From positions 47,903-111,902 of the forward strand of contig JADJFA010000043.1 of NCBI GenBank assembly GCA_016708875.1: a stretch of DNA of 64,000 nt, written 5' to 3'. Under the pieces are notes generated by a model. It did no database searches. It had not been told where the DNA came from and saw nothing but the letters and a program-made list of their open reading frames with translations. The stretch is from Lewinellaceae bacterium (GTDB taxonomy: Bacteria > Bacteroidota > Bacteroidia > Chitinophagales > Saprospiraceae). This document shows positions 8,124-17,719 of this stretch, in pieces (position 1 is the first letter of the stretch; each line of letters begins with the position of its first letter). Position numbers and translations under genes: made by a program.

Positions 8124-11100
8124 TTCCCGTGGCACTGTTTGTATTTCTTTCCACTGCCGCAAGGACAAGGGTCGTTGCGGCCCACCACTTTTTCGCGGAC
8201 GATTGGTTGTGTGCGCTGCACCGGCCCATTGTGGCTGGCCGACTGCGCAGCGCGCTGGGCAGCTTTCTGAGTATCCGTTTGTTGCTGATTGTTGTTCGTG
8301 CGAAGGCGGCTTGCCTGGGCGCGGCGCTGTGCTTCGGCCTGCGATTGAGCGGCTTGAGCACGACGCATATCTTCTTCCGTAGGCAAATCGAGCGAGCCTT
8401 TCAACAGGAACGCAGTCACTTGCGAATTGATGTGACCTATCAAACCCTCGAAGAGGTTGTAAGCCTCCATTTTGTAAATCACCAGTGGGTCCTTTTGCTC
8501 GAACGAGGCGCCTTGCACTGATTCTTTCAAATCGTCCACGTTGCGCAGGTGCTCTTTCCAGGCGTCGTCTATCAGGGCGAGCGTTGCCACTTTTTCCACA
8601 TCGCGCATAACGGTTTTGCCCTCCGATTTGATGGCATCGTCCATGTCTGCACTCACGTTGTAACCGGAGCTGCCATCGGTAAATGGCACTACAATGCGTT
8701 TGTAGCGGTGGCCATGCTCGGCGTACACGCGCTTAATTTCGGGTAAAATCCGTTCGCCTACCTGCTTGGATTTGTGTTCGTACAGCCCCAGAACCTGGTC
8801 TTGGAATGTGGCGATAACGGTGCCTACCGGCGCAGATTTGAACCATGCTGCGTCCATTTCAGGGTCAACGCCAATAAGGCGGATGCTGTCGAGCCTGAAT
8901 GTGTCGTAGTCGCCGTCTTCACGGTGTACTTGTGCCAATTCGGAGGTTATGGCGGTAAAGGCGTTGTTGATGTCCACGGCAAGGCGGTCGCCGAAGAGTG
9001 CGTTGCGGCGTTTTTTGTAAATTGCCTCACGCTGAATATTCATTACGTCGTCGTATTCGAGCAAACGTTTGCGAATACCGAAGTTGTTCTCTTCTACTTT
9101 TTTCTGAGCGCGTTCTATGGAGTTGGTCACCATAGAGTGCTGAATTACGTCGCCTTCTTTGTGACCCATTTTGTCCATCAGCCCTGCGATACGATCGCTT
9201 TGGAATAGGCGCATAAGGCTGTCTTCGAGCGAAACATAGAAGTGCGAAGAGCCCGGGTCACCCTGACGGCCTGCACGACCGCGCAACTGACGGTCTACAC
9301 GACGGCTTTCGTGCCGCTCCGTACCGATGATGGCGAGACCACCCGCTTCTTTAACACCCGGGCCAAGTTTGATGTCGGTACCGCGACCAGCCATGTTGGT
9401 AGCAATGGTCACTTTCCCGGCCAGACCGGCTTCTGCGATAATTTCGGCTTCTCGCTGGTGCTGCTTGGCGTTCAACACGTTGTGTTCAATGCCACGCATT
9501 TTCAACATCCTTGACAGCAATTCTGAAATTTCCACCGAGGTAGTACCCACGAGGCAAGGACGGCCAGCGTCGCGGAGCCTCACGATGTCGTCAATAACAG
9601 CATTGTATTTCTCGCGGGCAGTTTTGTACACCAAATCCTCCTCGTCTTTCCGGGTGATGGGTCGGTTGGTAGGTACTACCACTACATCGAGTTTGTAGAT
9701 ATCCCAAAGTTCTTTGGCCTCCGTTTCGGCGGTACCGGTCATACCCGCCAACTTGTGGTACATCCGGAAATAATTCTGGAGCGTAACCGTAGCATAAGTC
9801 TGAGTGATCTCGCCGACTTTCACACTTTCCTTGGCTTCGAGAGCTTGGTGCAGGCCGTCGGAGTATCGGCGACCTTCCATGACACGGCCTGTTTGCTCGT
9901 CCACGATTTTCACCTCACCTTCAAGCACGATGTATTCGTTGTCTTTTTCAAAAAGCGCGTAGGCTTTAAGCAGTTGCTGAATGGCGTGGATGCGACGGCT
10001 TTTCACGCCATAATCCTGAGAGAGCTTTTCCTTTGCTTCTATTTTTTCTTCGTGTGTCAAATCTGTGTCGCGGTCAATCTCAACGAGGCTGACGGCGATG
10101 TCGGGCATAATGAAAAAGTCTGGCTCATTGTTGAAACGAGAAAGATATTCCACGCCCTTCTCGGCGAGTTCTACCTGGCGATTCTTTTCGTCAATATGGA
10201 AGAGCAGTTCGCGGTCTACCTCCGGCATCCGCTTTGCATTTTCTTGTAAATAGGTGTTCTCCGATTTCTGGAGCAACACTTTCATGCCCTCTTCACTCAG
10301 GAATTTGATAAGCGGACGGGCTTTGGGCAATGCACGGTGCGCGCGCAATAGTGCCAGGCCTCCCCCACCTTCTTCCGCCTTGGTATTGCCCTCCGCAATA
10401 AGTTTTTTGGCTTCCGTTAGAAACTGCGCAGCGAGCTTGCTCTGCTCTTCAAGCAGGCGTTTTACGGTGGGATTGAGTTCTACATATTCTTGATCTTCAG
10501 CACCCCGGGTAACCGGGCCGGAGATAATGAGCGGGGTACGGGCATCGTCAATAAGCACGGAGTCAACCTCGTCCACGATGGCGTAATGGTGTTTGCGCTG
10601 CACGAGTTCGTCCGTGCTGGTTACCATGTTGTCGCGCAGGTAATCGAAGCCAAATTCGGCGTTGGTGCCAAACGTAATATCGGCCTTGTATGCCTCAATG
10701 CGTTCTTGAGAATGTGGCCGGTATTTGTCAATACAATCTACTTTAAGAAGCAGAAATTCATAGATAGGGCCAACCCATTCGGAGTCTCGTCGGGCGAGGT
10801 AGTCGTTGACCGTCACAATGTGTACGCCCTCACCGGCAACCCCATTGAGGTATGCGGGCAGGGTACCAACAAGGGTTTTGCCCTCACCTGTTGTCATCTC
10901 CGCGATTTTACCGTCGTGGAGTACCATACCGCCCATGAGCTGCACATCGTAGTGCACCATGTTCCAGAGGATCTCACCTCCAGCAGCAGTCCAACGGTTT
11001 TTCCAAAGGGCCTTTTCGCCTTCAATGGTAACATGGCCTTTGCCGGCTTTGGCCGCAAGGTTGCGGTCGTGCTCTGTGGCGGTTACCTCCAGAATTTCGT

Positions 11101-11467
11101 TGTTGGAGAATCGGCGGCTGGTTTCTTTCACTACCGCGAAGGCCTCAGGAAGGATGCTGAGCAATACGTCTTCCAGTGCCTTGTCGCGATTTTTGCGAAG
11201 TTCATCCACCTCTTTGAAGAGGTTTTCTTTGTCGTTGAAATCCTCCGCATCAATAGCCTGTTGGTTGATAGAGGTGATTTCAGCGTCAATATCGCTCAAA
11301 TATTCTTTGATCCGCTGCCGGAACTCAAGGGTCTTGGAACGCAGTTCGTCGTTGGAAAGGGACTGATATTCCTCGAAGTAATGGTTGACTTCGATGACCA
11401 TGGCTTGATATTGCTTGAGGTCGCGGTCTTGTTTGGTGCCGAGTATTTTTTTAAGGAATCCGAACAT
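8120..11467 (-). CDS. secA: Preprotein translocase ATPase SecA
   Basis: The 1,115-residue SecA drives Sec export through SecYEG. It shows Walker A GEGKT at 194-198, the DEAD-motor IVDEVDSVLIDDARTP, the preprotein cross-linking and helical scaffold regions, the motor-2 motifs GTTSVEI, TNMAGRGTDI and RQLRGRAGRQGD, and a C-terminal zinc SEC-C motif with Cys1101, Cys1103, Cys1112 and His1113. It is about 200 residues longer than E. coli SecA, because of insertions in motor 1 near 330-420 and elsewhere, as is usual in Bacteroidota. The gene is intact over 3.3 kb, notable in a window with many frameshifts. It feeds the secretion of the signal-peptide and T9SS proteins nearby. Confidence 0.98.
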   Translation of the reverse strand: MFGFLKKILGTKQDRDLKQYQAMVIEVNHYFEEYQSLSNDELRSKTLEFRQRIKEYLSDIDAEITSINQQAIDAEDFNDKENLFKEVDELRKNRDKALEDVLLSILPEAFAVVKETSRRFSNNEILEVTATEHDRNLAAKAGKGHVTIEGEKALWKNRWTAAGGEILWNMVHYDVQLMGGMVLHDGKIAEMTTGEGKTLVGTLPAYLNGVAGEGVHIVTVNDYLARRDSEWVGPIYEFLLLKVDCIDKYRPHSQERIEAYKADITFGTNAEFGFDYLRDNMVTSTDELVQRKHHYAIVDEVDSVLIDDARTPLIISGPVTRGAEDQEYVELNPTVKRLLEEQSKLAAQFLTEAKKLIAEGNTKAEEGGGGLALLRAHRALPKARPLIKFLSEEGMKVLLQKSENTYLQENAKRMPEVDRELLFHIDEKNRQVELAEKGVEYLSRFNNEPDFFIMPDIAVSLVEIDRDTDLTHEEKIEAKEKLSQDYGVKSRRIHAIQQLLKAYALFEKDNEYIVLEGEVKIVDEQTGRVMEGRRYSDGLHQALEAKESVKVGEITQTYATVTLQNYFRMYHKLAGMTGTAETEAKELWDIYKLDVVVVPTNRPITRKDEEDLVYKTAREKYNAVIDDIVRLRDAGRPCLVGTTSVEISELLSRMLKMRGIEHNVLNAKQHQREAEIIAEAGLAGKVTIATNMAGRGTDIKLGPGVKEAGGLAIIGTERHESRRVDRQLRGRAGRQGDPGSSHFYVSLEDSLMRLFQSDRIAGLMDKMGHKEGDVIQHSMVTNSIERAQKKVEENNFGIRKRLLEYDDVMNIQREAIYKKRRNALFGDRLAVDINNAFTAITSELAQVHREDGDYDTFRLDSIRLIGVDPEMDAAWFKSAPVGTVIATFQDQVLGLYEHKSKQVGERILPEIKRVYAEHGHRYKRIVVPFTDGSSGYNVSADMDDAIKSEGKTVMRDVEKVATLALIDDAWKEHLRNVDDLKESVQGASFEQKDPLVIYKMEAYNLFEGLIGHINSQVTAFLLKGSLDLPTEEDMRRAQAAQSQAEAQRRAQASRLRTNNNQQQTDTQKAAQRAAQSASHNGPVQRTQPIVREKVVGRNDPCPCGSGKKYKQCHGK

Positions 11468-11483
11468 CTATATTAATGTGATC

Positions 11484-11519
11484 CCCGCCATAGCCCCGAG
11501 TGCTCGGGGCTATGGCGGG
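11484..11519. repeat. CCCGCCATAGCCCCGAG palindrome
   Basis: A near-perfect 16-bp stem with TGCT loop just upstream of secA. One arm and the centre recur at 12000-12030 upstream of the PUR gene, and a relative (CCGCCTACGCCC) lies after rnr at 27.26 kb. Confidence 0.8.
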
Positions 11520-11982
11520 TAAAAATGTGATGAATGTCACCGCCTTTGCAAGGCTATGGTGAATAAAGTCGCAAAGATAACGCTTTGATTTAGCGCCACG
11601 GGGCTGTCCCGCACATTTCGTTCCATGCGGGGAAAAGACATGAATTTTGACAGATTGGCAGGGACAAGGAGTGTCATAGCGATAAGCTTTCTTCTTTTGG
11701 CAGATTCCGGCTACCCTTTATACCGCCGAGCATTGGCTGCGCATAACCAAACCAAACCCCTCAGGGGTTACAAGTTTATAGCACTAGGCCAAACAAATTA
11801 TTAATCCCTTCGGGATTTGTTTTGCCACGCCCCTGGTTTTGACCCCGCGAACGGTGGAGCCACAAGCATTAGAATGCGTAACAAAAGCTCGGCTCGGCTG
11901 TAAAAAAAGGGGTGAATGCGGCTCTATATAAACCCTTACGACAATTTTTTTAAAAACGATGCACTTGTTTCAGGGTAAAATC

Positions 11983-11990
11983 TACCTTTG
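11983..11990 (+). promoter_or_regulatory. -7 box for the PUR-domain gene
   Basis: TACCTTTG fits TAnnTTTG. A TTG lies about 15 nt upstream, shorter than the usual spacing. The predicted leader of about 80 nt would contain the CCCGAGCACTCGGG hairpin, which may affect translation. Confidence 0.45.
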
Positions 11991-11999
11991 CTGCTTCAC

Positions 12000-12030
12000 C
12001 CGCCATAGCCCCGAGCACTCGGGGCGAAGG
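12000..12030. repeat. CCGCCATAGCCCCGAG half-element in the PUR leader
   Basis: Shares its left arm with the palindrome upstream of secA; the right arm is kept only as CTCGGGGC. It can still form a CCCCGAG/CTCGGGG hairpin in the leader. Confidence 0.6.
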
Positions 12031-12077
12031 AGGGCAGCATTTCAACAAAACATTTTTTTCACTAAACTTTCTGACAG

Positions 12078-12884
12078 GTGGAATACGGGAATTTTCAAAG
12101 GAGAGACAATGACAATCGGGACAGCAATGACCGAGATCGTGGTGGCAATGACCGTGGCGGTTATGGCGGCGGCGGTGACCGTGGAGGCTTCCGCGAACGC
12201 GGCGGCGGCGGTGACAGAGGCGGCTATGGCGGCGGCGGCGGATTCCGTGGCGGCAATGATCGTGGCGGCTATGGCGGCGGCGGTGGATTCCGTGGCGGTG
12301 GTGACCGTGGCGGTTATGGCGGCGGCGGCGATCGCGGCGGATTCCGTGGCGGTGGCGGTGATCGCGGCGGCTATGGCGGCGGCGGCGGTGGCGGCGAGCG
12401 TTTTGAAGATGAAAGCGTGTTTTCCAAGCGCGTACGCGCAGGCAAACGCCGCACTTACTTCTTCGACGTTAAAAAAACGCGCGGCGATGACTACTTCATC
12501 ACTATCACTGAGAGCACACGTCGCGAAGACGGTTTTGGCTACAAGCGCCACAAACTTTTCCTTTACAAGGAGGACTTCAACCGCTTCGTGGCTTCGCTCA
12601 ATGAAGTGGTGAATCACGTCAAAACGGAACTCATGCCAGAGTTTGACTACGAAGAGTTTGATCGTCGTCAGGCTGAATGGGAAGCGCAAAATCGCGACAA
12701 CGAAAACGAAAACGACGACGATGATGACCGCGAAGAGCGCGGCGAAGACGAAAAGCCAAAATTCAAGGCCAAAGACGCTGCTGAAAAGAAAGAAAACAAA
12801 GCAGACGACACTGCTGATGACGACGACGAAAAACCTGAAGTCAAAGCAAAAGACGAAGACGATATCGAAGACGATTGGAAATAA
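12078..12884 (+). CDS. RGG-repeat PUR-domain (DUF3276) nucleic-acid-binding protein
   Basis: 268 residues in three parts. Residues of about 20-107 are low-complexity DRGGYGGGG/FRGG repeats, a bacterial counterpart of eukaryotic RGG boxes. Residues of about 108-190 are a PUR/DUF3276 domain (RTYFFDVKKTRGDDYFITI, HKLFLYKEDFNRF), a family that binds single-stranded DNA and RNA. Residues of about 195-268 are an acidic, Lys/Glu/Asp-rich tail. The start is GTG at 12078: an in-frame TGA lies just upstream and there is no in-frame ATG before the repeats. The GGC-rich repeats raise local GC and create long spurious frames on both strands. A role in RNA binding or condensate formation is inference from the sequence composition. 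Confidence 0.88.
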   Translation: MEYGNFQRRDNDNRDSNDRDRGGNDRGGYGGGGDRGGFRERGGGGDRGGYGGGGGFRGGNDRGGYGGGGGFRGGGDRGGYGGGGDRGGFRGGGGDRGGYGGGGGGGERFEDESVFSKRVRAGKRRTYFFDVKKTRGDDYFITITESTRREDGFGYKRHKLFLYKEDFNRFVASLNEVVNHVKTELMPEFDYEEFDRRQAEWEAQNRDNENENDDDDDREERGEDEKPKFKAKDAAEKKENKADDTADDDDEKPEVKAKDEDDIEDDWK

Positions 12885-12931
12885 GCCAGCCCTTCAATGT
12901 ATTGAACCTGAGCGACTTTCCCCGATAAATA

Positions 12932-12977
12932 AAAAGGCGAAACGACCTGCTGAAATGTGGGCGTTTCGCCTTTCTTA
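12932..12977 (+). terminator. Terminator after the PUR gene
   Basis: AAAGGCGAAACG pairs with CGTTTCGCCTTT around a 16-nt loop, followed by CTTATT. Confidence 0.75.
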
Positions 12978-12980
12978 TTA

Positions 12981-13036
12981 GGATATTGAGAAATTGGGAT
13001 ATTGAGATATTCCCAATATCTCAATATCCCAATTTC
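12981..13036. repeat. Hairpin of ATATTGAG words
   Basis: GGATATTGAG, AAATTGGG and GATATTGAGATATT words on the left are mirrored by AATATCTCAATATCCC on the right, ending 19 nt before the fadH ATG. Confidence 0.8.
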
Positions 13037-13054
13037 AATTAATATCTCCAAGCC

Positions 13055-15141
13055 ATGCATCCGCTCTACCCACACCTTTTCACGCCGCTTGACCTAGGGT
13101 TTACCACCCTGCCCAACCGTGTGCTCATGGGCTCCATGCACACGGGATTGGAAGAAAAGAAAGACGATCTCCGGGCATTGGCTGCGTATTTTGCTGCGCG
13201 CGCTCGAGGTGGTGCAGGTTTAATGGTTACCGGTGGCATTGCACCGAATCGCCAGGGATGGTTGGCCCCTTTTGGGGCAAAATGAGTTCGCGCAGAGAAG
13301 TGGCAAAGCATCAAAATGTGACTGCCGCCGTCCACGCTGAAGGTGGGAAGATATGTATGCAAATCTTGCACGCCGGGCGCTATTCCATGCACCCTTTATT
13401 GGTCGCTCCTTCTCCATTGAAAGCACCGATTTCCCCCTTCAAACCCTGGGGTATGAGCCAGCGCCTTATCCGTGCCACGATTGACGATTTCGCCAATGCC
13501 GCCGCGCTTTCCCGCGAGGCTGGCTACGATGGGGTAGAGATTATGGGCAGTGAAGGGTATTTAATCAATCAGTTTATCGCCCCGCGTACCAACCACCGCA
13601 AAGACGATTGGGGCGGGAGTTTTGAAAACCGCATTCGATTTCCGCTTAAAATCATGCGAAAAGTGCGGGAAAAGGCGGGAAAAGATTTCATCGTCATCTT
13701 CCGAATCTCTATGCTCGACCTCGTGGACGATGGCTCAACCTGGGAAGAGGTGGAACAACTCGCATTTGCCATCGAAGCCGCCGGAGCCAGCATCATCAAC
13801 ACAGGCATCGGTTGGCATGAAGCACGGGTTCCCACCATTGCCACGCTGGTGCCGCGCGGCGCATATATCTGGGTTACAAAGCGATTGATGGGTAAACTCA
13901 AAATCCCGCTCATTGCAACCAACCGCATCAATACCCCCGAAAAAGCCGAAGAAATCCTGCGCGAAGGTTTTGCCAACATCGTCTCCATGGCCCGGCCATT
14001 TCTCGCCGATCCCGATTTTATGCGCAAGGCCCAGTCCCAACAGGCCGACGAAATCAATACCTGCATTGCCTGCAATCAGGCTTGTTTGGATCAAATTTTC
14101 AGGGGGAAAACGGCAAGCTGCCTGGTGAATCCACGCGCTTGCAAGGAATTTACAATCACCTCGCCACCAATCACGAGTCACCAATCTACCAATCACCAAT
14201 CCACCAATCACCATAAAGTTGCTATCGTAGGCGCTGGCCCTGCAGGTCTTTCCGCAGCGACCGAGTTGGCTGCGATGGGGCGGGAAGTGCATTTGTTTGA
14301 GGCTTCCAGTGAAATAGGCGGGCAGTTCAACATGGCTAAGCGTATTCCTGGTAAGGAAGAATTCTATGAGACCTTGCGGTATTTTGGCAAAATGATTGAA
14401 AAAAATGGCGTGGTGTTGCACTTGAATACCCGGGTGGATGCGGATTTTTTGATAAAAAACAACTTCTCAGAAGTCGTCGTTTCTACGGGCGTTGTACCCA
14501 GAACACCCAATATTGAAGGGATCACGCATCCAAAAGTGCTGTCATACCTGGATGTTTTGCTGCATGGAAAACCCGTGGGAAAAACGGTTGCACTTATTGG
14601 CGCGGGTGGTATTGGGTTTGATGTTGCGATGTTTCTGACTGACCACAAATCGGAATCCATCAACAATCATCAACCGTCAATCATCAATCATCAATCAATT
14701 CCCCATTACCAATCCGAATGGGGAATTGACCAGACCTATCAACACCGCGGTGGCATCACCAAGCCACATCCAGAACAACCAGAACGCCAAGTTTGGCTCC
14801 TCCAACGCTCTAAAGGAAAAGTGGGCGAACGCCTTGGCAAAACCACTGGCTGGGCGCACCGAATGACCCTGAAAAGTCGCAAGGTGCAAATGTGGAACGA
14901 GGTGGTATATCTGAAAGTTGACGATGCCGGGTTGCATATCACGGTACACGGGAAGCCACAATTACTTGAGGTAGAGAACGTTGTGGTATGCGCTGGTCAG
15001 GAATCAATGCGAGATTTGTACGCACCGCTTGTGACTGCGGGGGTTAAAGTTCACCTCATCGGCGGGGCGAAGGAGGCGGCGGAGTTGGATGCGAAACGGG
15101 CGATTGAGGAGGGGTATTTGATCACTACTTCAAATTACTAA
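13055..15141 (+). CDS. fadH: 2,4-dienoyl-CoA reductase (NADPH), FadH-like, frameshifted
   Basis: Product resembles E. coli FadH throughout: an Old Yellow Enzyme TIM barrel (GRYSMHPLLVAPS, GYDGVEIMGSEGYL, NTGIGWHEARVPT), a 4Fe-4S Cys cluster (CIACNQACLDQ with a later SCLVNPRAC), then FAD and NADPH Rossmann domains (VAIVGAGPAGLSAA, VALIGAGGIGFDVA, KTTGWAHR). It reduces 2,4-dienoyl-CoA in oxidation of unsaturated fatty acids. The frame breaks at about 13278-13285: GWLAPFGAK ends at TGA, and MSSRREVAKHQ resumes in the -1 frame at a CAAAATGA site. Either one A is missing or a -1 slip occurs. Two stretches rich in Asn/His/Gln (14151-14212, 14655-14713) are in-frame copies of an intergenic CCAATCA repeat, both between domains. 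Confidence 0.9.
14151..14212. repeat. In-frame CCAATCACCAAT repeat in fadH, copy 1
   Basis: About five CCAATCA/CCAATCT words encode a Thr/Asn/His/Gln-rich linker between the Fe-S region and the FAD domain, absent from E. coli FadH. The same words fill spacers at 32.26 and 52.23 kb. Confidence 0.75.
14655..14713. repeat. In-frame CAATCATCAA repeat in fadH, copy 2
   Basis: CAACAATCATCAA, CAATCATCAATCATCAATC and similar words encode an Asn/His/Ser/Ile-rich loop in the NADPH domain, at a position that is short in E. coli FadH. Confidence 0.7.
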
Positions 15142-15147
15142 GAGAAT

Positions 15148-15968
15148 ATGTTTGCCAACAAACTCATGGTTCCCTTTGCGCTCATCGCCGCGCTGTTTCT
15201 CGGCTTGGCTTGGGGCGTTGACGACAGTTATTCCATTTATTTCGTGCCATTTCTGGTCATTGCGGCATTGATTTTTATCCTTTCGCCGCAAATAAACTGG
15301 TGGTGGTACAGCCGCAATCCTCCTGAATTGAGCACAGAGTTGCGGACTTTTTTGGAGCGTTCCTGTGGGTTTTATCGCCGACTTTCGTTGGAAGAGCAGC
15401 GTCGCTTTCGAGCTCGTGTGGCTATGTTCAACATGGGTACCGATTGGGAACCTTTGGCTTTCCCGGGAGATTCGTTGCCACCGGATGTGCAATTGGCCAT
15501 TGCGGCACAGGCCGTATCGCTAACGTTTGCGCGCGAGCAGTTTTTGTTCGACAAATTTGAGAAAGTGATCATTTTCCCCCGGCCCTTCCCTACCCCGGAG
15601 CACCCTTACGACCACGCTTCAGAGATGCACGAAACAGATGGTTGTCTGCTTTTTTCAGCAGATCAGGTGATGAAAGCTTTTGTGAAGCCGACGCAATGGT
15701 ACAATGTGGCGATGCACGAATACGCAAAAGCCTACGTGTTGAAATACCCGAACGAACCCTGGCCCAATTTTTCATCGGAAGACGTGTGGGAAAAATTGGA
15801 GGCCGCAAGTGGGATGCCACGCGCCCACGTAGAGTCGGTAATTGGTTTGGCGGGTGTGGATGCACTTCCTGTGGCGGTGCATCATTTTTCATGTTTCCAG
15901 AGCGGTTTTCGGCGGTTTTTCCGGAGGAGCAACAAGTGTTTGTCCAAGTTTTTCTGACTCCTGCATGA
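15148..15968 (+). CDS. MtfA-like (M90) membrane-anchored protein, degenerate and frameshifted
   Basis: Two N-terminal membrane segments (about 5-25 and 31-48) precede an MtfA/DUF980-type domain (FLERSCGFYRRLSLEEQRRF, FEKVIIFPRPFP). MtfA peptidases carry HExxH; here the motif reads MHEYAKAY, so the second His is replaced by Lys and activity is doubtful. Near 15887, in a T5 run, the frame shifts. Reading on in the other frame gives HHFFMFPERFSAVFPEEQQVFVQVF, which fits the family's C-terminal region, and ends at 15968; the uncorrected frame ends at 15957 with an aberrant basic tail. It starts 7 nt after fadH and may be co-transcribed. Confidence 0.7.
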
Positions 15969-16056
15969 GCCCGTCTCCTATTTACCAAACACTATGCGTA
16001 CTGGAATTTCCTGAAAGGCGTTTACTTTCGCCCCCGAACGTTGACTTAAGCATAAA

Positions 16057-16127
16057 GGAACACGGATGGCACGGATTAGACACAGATTAAAATAAAATCC
16101 GTGTCTCATCCGCGTCATCCGTGTTCC
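16057..16127. repeat. Hairpin of ACACGGAT words, second copy
   Basis: Arms of 32 nt beginning GGAACACGGATGGCACGG are inverted across an AT loop. It belongs to the 2593-2676 family but with different flanks. Confidence 0.85.
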
Positions 16128-16177
16128 CCCTACGATCTCACTATCCCAATATCAAATTAACTAAATTCACTCCCAGC

Positions 16178-17716
16178 ATGAGAAACGTATTCCTCTTCGT
16201 CATTTTGGCCGCAATGCTTGCTCAAAGTTGCGATGTTTTGCGCCAAAGCGGTTCTGGCAGCAGTAGCAGTAGCGGCAAATCCAGCAAAGGCACCGGCCTT
16301 GACAAAACAGTAATGTCTCCTACTGAATACAGTACGCAAGACCGGAATCTTGACTATATCACCAAATTTAGCCGCGCAGCAGCACTTTCCATGGATCGTA
16401 TTGGCGTACCCGCCAGTATCGTACTCGCGCAAGGGGTACTTGAAAGCGCAGCAGGCACCAGTGATTTGGCTACCGCAGCTAAAAACCACTTTGGCATCAA
16501 ATGCGGGGGCAATTGGAGCGGGAAAACCTACAAGAAAAAAGACGACGATCGCGATAAAGACGGCAACCTTATTGAGTCGTGTTTCCGAAGCTACGAAACG
16601 GTAGAAGAGAGTTTTGTAGACCATGGGCAATTCTTGCGCGATCCACGAAAATCTACCCGCTATAGCTTCCTTTTCAACCTCGACCGCACAGATTACAAAG
16701 GATGGGCACGCGGCCTACAATCAGCCGGTTACGCTACCGCTCCAGACTACGCCGACAAACTCATTAACCTCATCGAACGATACAAGCTTTACCAATATGA
16801 TACGCCCGGGTCACGGCCAAATACCTTCCCCACAGAAGGTGGAGGCCAAGGCGAACCCGCAACCCCCGTTGGTCCCAACGCCCCCGGGCAAAAGGCCGAG
16901 GCAACAGGTCGTATTGGTCGAGTGAATGACGTAAAAGTGGTTGCCTCCCGCGATGGCGAAACCTTAGAAGACGTAGCCCGGGCATTTCGTTTGAATACCC
17001 AAAAAGTGGTGGACTACAACGACCGCGGCTACCCTCCCGGCGTAAAACTCAAAACCAACACCCGCATTTTCATCCAGTGCAAGGGCACCAAATGGCATGG
17101 ACGCTCTACGGAGCACACAGTTCGCGAAGGACAGACAATGTTCGATATTGCCCAAGTCTATGGCATCCAATTGGAAAAACTATTGGCAATGAACGGCATG
17201 CGTCGCGGACAAGAACCGGAGGCGAATGAAACAGTCGCAATACGCGGCAAAAACAAACGCCCCATTAAAATCAAAGACGAATCAGACGCTACCCCGAGCA
17301 AAGCAACCGACTGGCCCGGCAGCAAACCAAAGCCTGACACTAGCCCAATTGTGGAAGATGGCGAACTTGACTTTGAAATTGGCCCAGGCGCTCCGAACAC
17401 AGCACCAGAAAAACCTAAACCACAACCCGAAAAACCCGCCACTACAGGTACCAAACCCGGCCAAAAGCCACCTGCTACCAGTACAGACCGCCCCTACGAA
17501 GACGACCCATATCCTAACACGGGTACTGCAAAACCGCCTTACGAGGACCCGTACGAGTCAGAGAAACCTGCTCCGCGAGGTTACCACCGTGTGGTAAAGG
17601 GCGACACGCTTTACAAACTTTCTCGGGATTACGGTCTTACGGTTGATCGCCTTAAACAGATCAATAAACTCGAAAATAGCGATATCAAAATTGGGCAGTT
17701 GCTAAAGGTCCAATAA
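16178..17716 (+). CDS. Lipoprotein endo-beta-N-acetylglucosaminidase with LysM repeats
   Basis: 512 residues starting at ATG 16178, where a lipoprotein signal begins (lipobox near LAQSC, Cys18). Residues of about 58-210 form a GH73-type glucosaminidase domain (PASIVLAQGVLESAAGTSDLA with candidate catalytic Glu89, NHFGIKCGG, YETVEESFVDHG, WARGLQSAGYATAP). Two LysM-like modules lie at about 250-355 (ASRDGETLEDVARAF, VREGQTMFDIAQVYG). A Pro/Lys-rich linker leads to a strong C-terminal LysM (HRVVKGDTLYKLSRDYGLTV). It should cut glycan strands of peptidoglycan while held at the outer membrane. The DUF4112 gene follows 4 nt downstream. Confidence 0.93.
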   Translation: MRNVFLFVILAAMLAQSCDVLRQSGSGSSSSSGKSSKGTGLDKTVMSPTEYSTQDRNLDYITKFSRAAALSMDRIGVPASIVLAQGVLESAAGTSDLATAAKNHFGIKCGGNWSGKTYKKKDDDRDKDGNLIESCFRSYETVEESFVDHGQFLRDPRKSTRYSFLFNLDRTDYKGWARGLQSAGYATAPDYADKLINLIERYKLYQYDTPGSRPNTFPTEGGGQGEPATPVGPNAPGQKAEATGRIGRVNDVKVVASRDGETLEDVARAFRLNTQKVVDYNDRGYPPGVKLKTNTRIFIQCKGTKWHGRSTEHTVREGQTMFDIAQVYGIQLEKLLAMNGMRRGQEPEANETVAIRGKNKRPIKIKDESDATPSKATDWPGSKPKPDTSPIVEDGELDFEIGPGAPNTAPEKPKPQPEKPATTGTKPGQKPPATSTDRPYEDDPYPNTGTAKPPYEDPYESEKPAPRGYHRVVKGDTLYKLSRDYGLTVDRLKQINKLENSDIKIGQLLKVQ

Positions 17717-17719
17717 TTC

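Larger units (their letters stand above)
11468..12077. other. 610-bp intergenic region between divergent secA and PUR gene
   Basis: No convincing gene. It holds a CGGGGCTA palindrome (11484-11519), CGCAAAGATAACG next to secA (a likely promoter area), AATCCC-TTCGGGATT and ACCCCTCAGGGGT short palindromes that resemble those at 61.5 kb, the PUR-gene promoter box and a half palindrome at 12000-12030. Confidence 0.6.

Noticed and set aside
10490..11476. 328-codon open frame on the plus strand opposite secA
   Set aside because: Lies wholly antisense to the conserved SecA motor domain; composition is that of a codon shadow and it has no family motif.
11959..12689. Ala/Val/Thr-rich frames on both strands around 12.0-12.7 kb
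   Set aside because: They are alternative readings of the GGC-rich RGG repeat in the PUR gene.
14151..14212. CCAATCA arrays considered as a CRISPR
   Set aside because: Units are 7-15 nt without unique 30-nt spacers, lie in frame within genes, and there are no cas genes.
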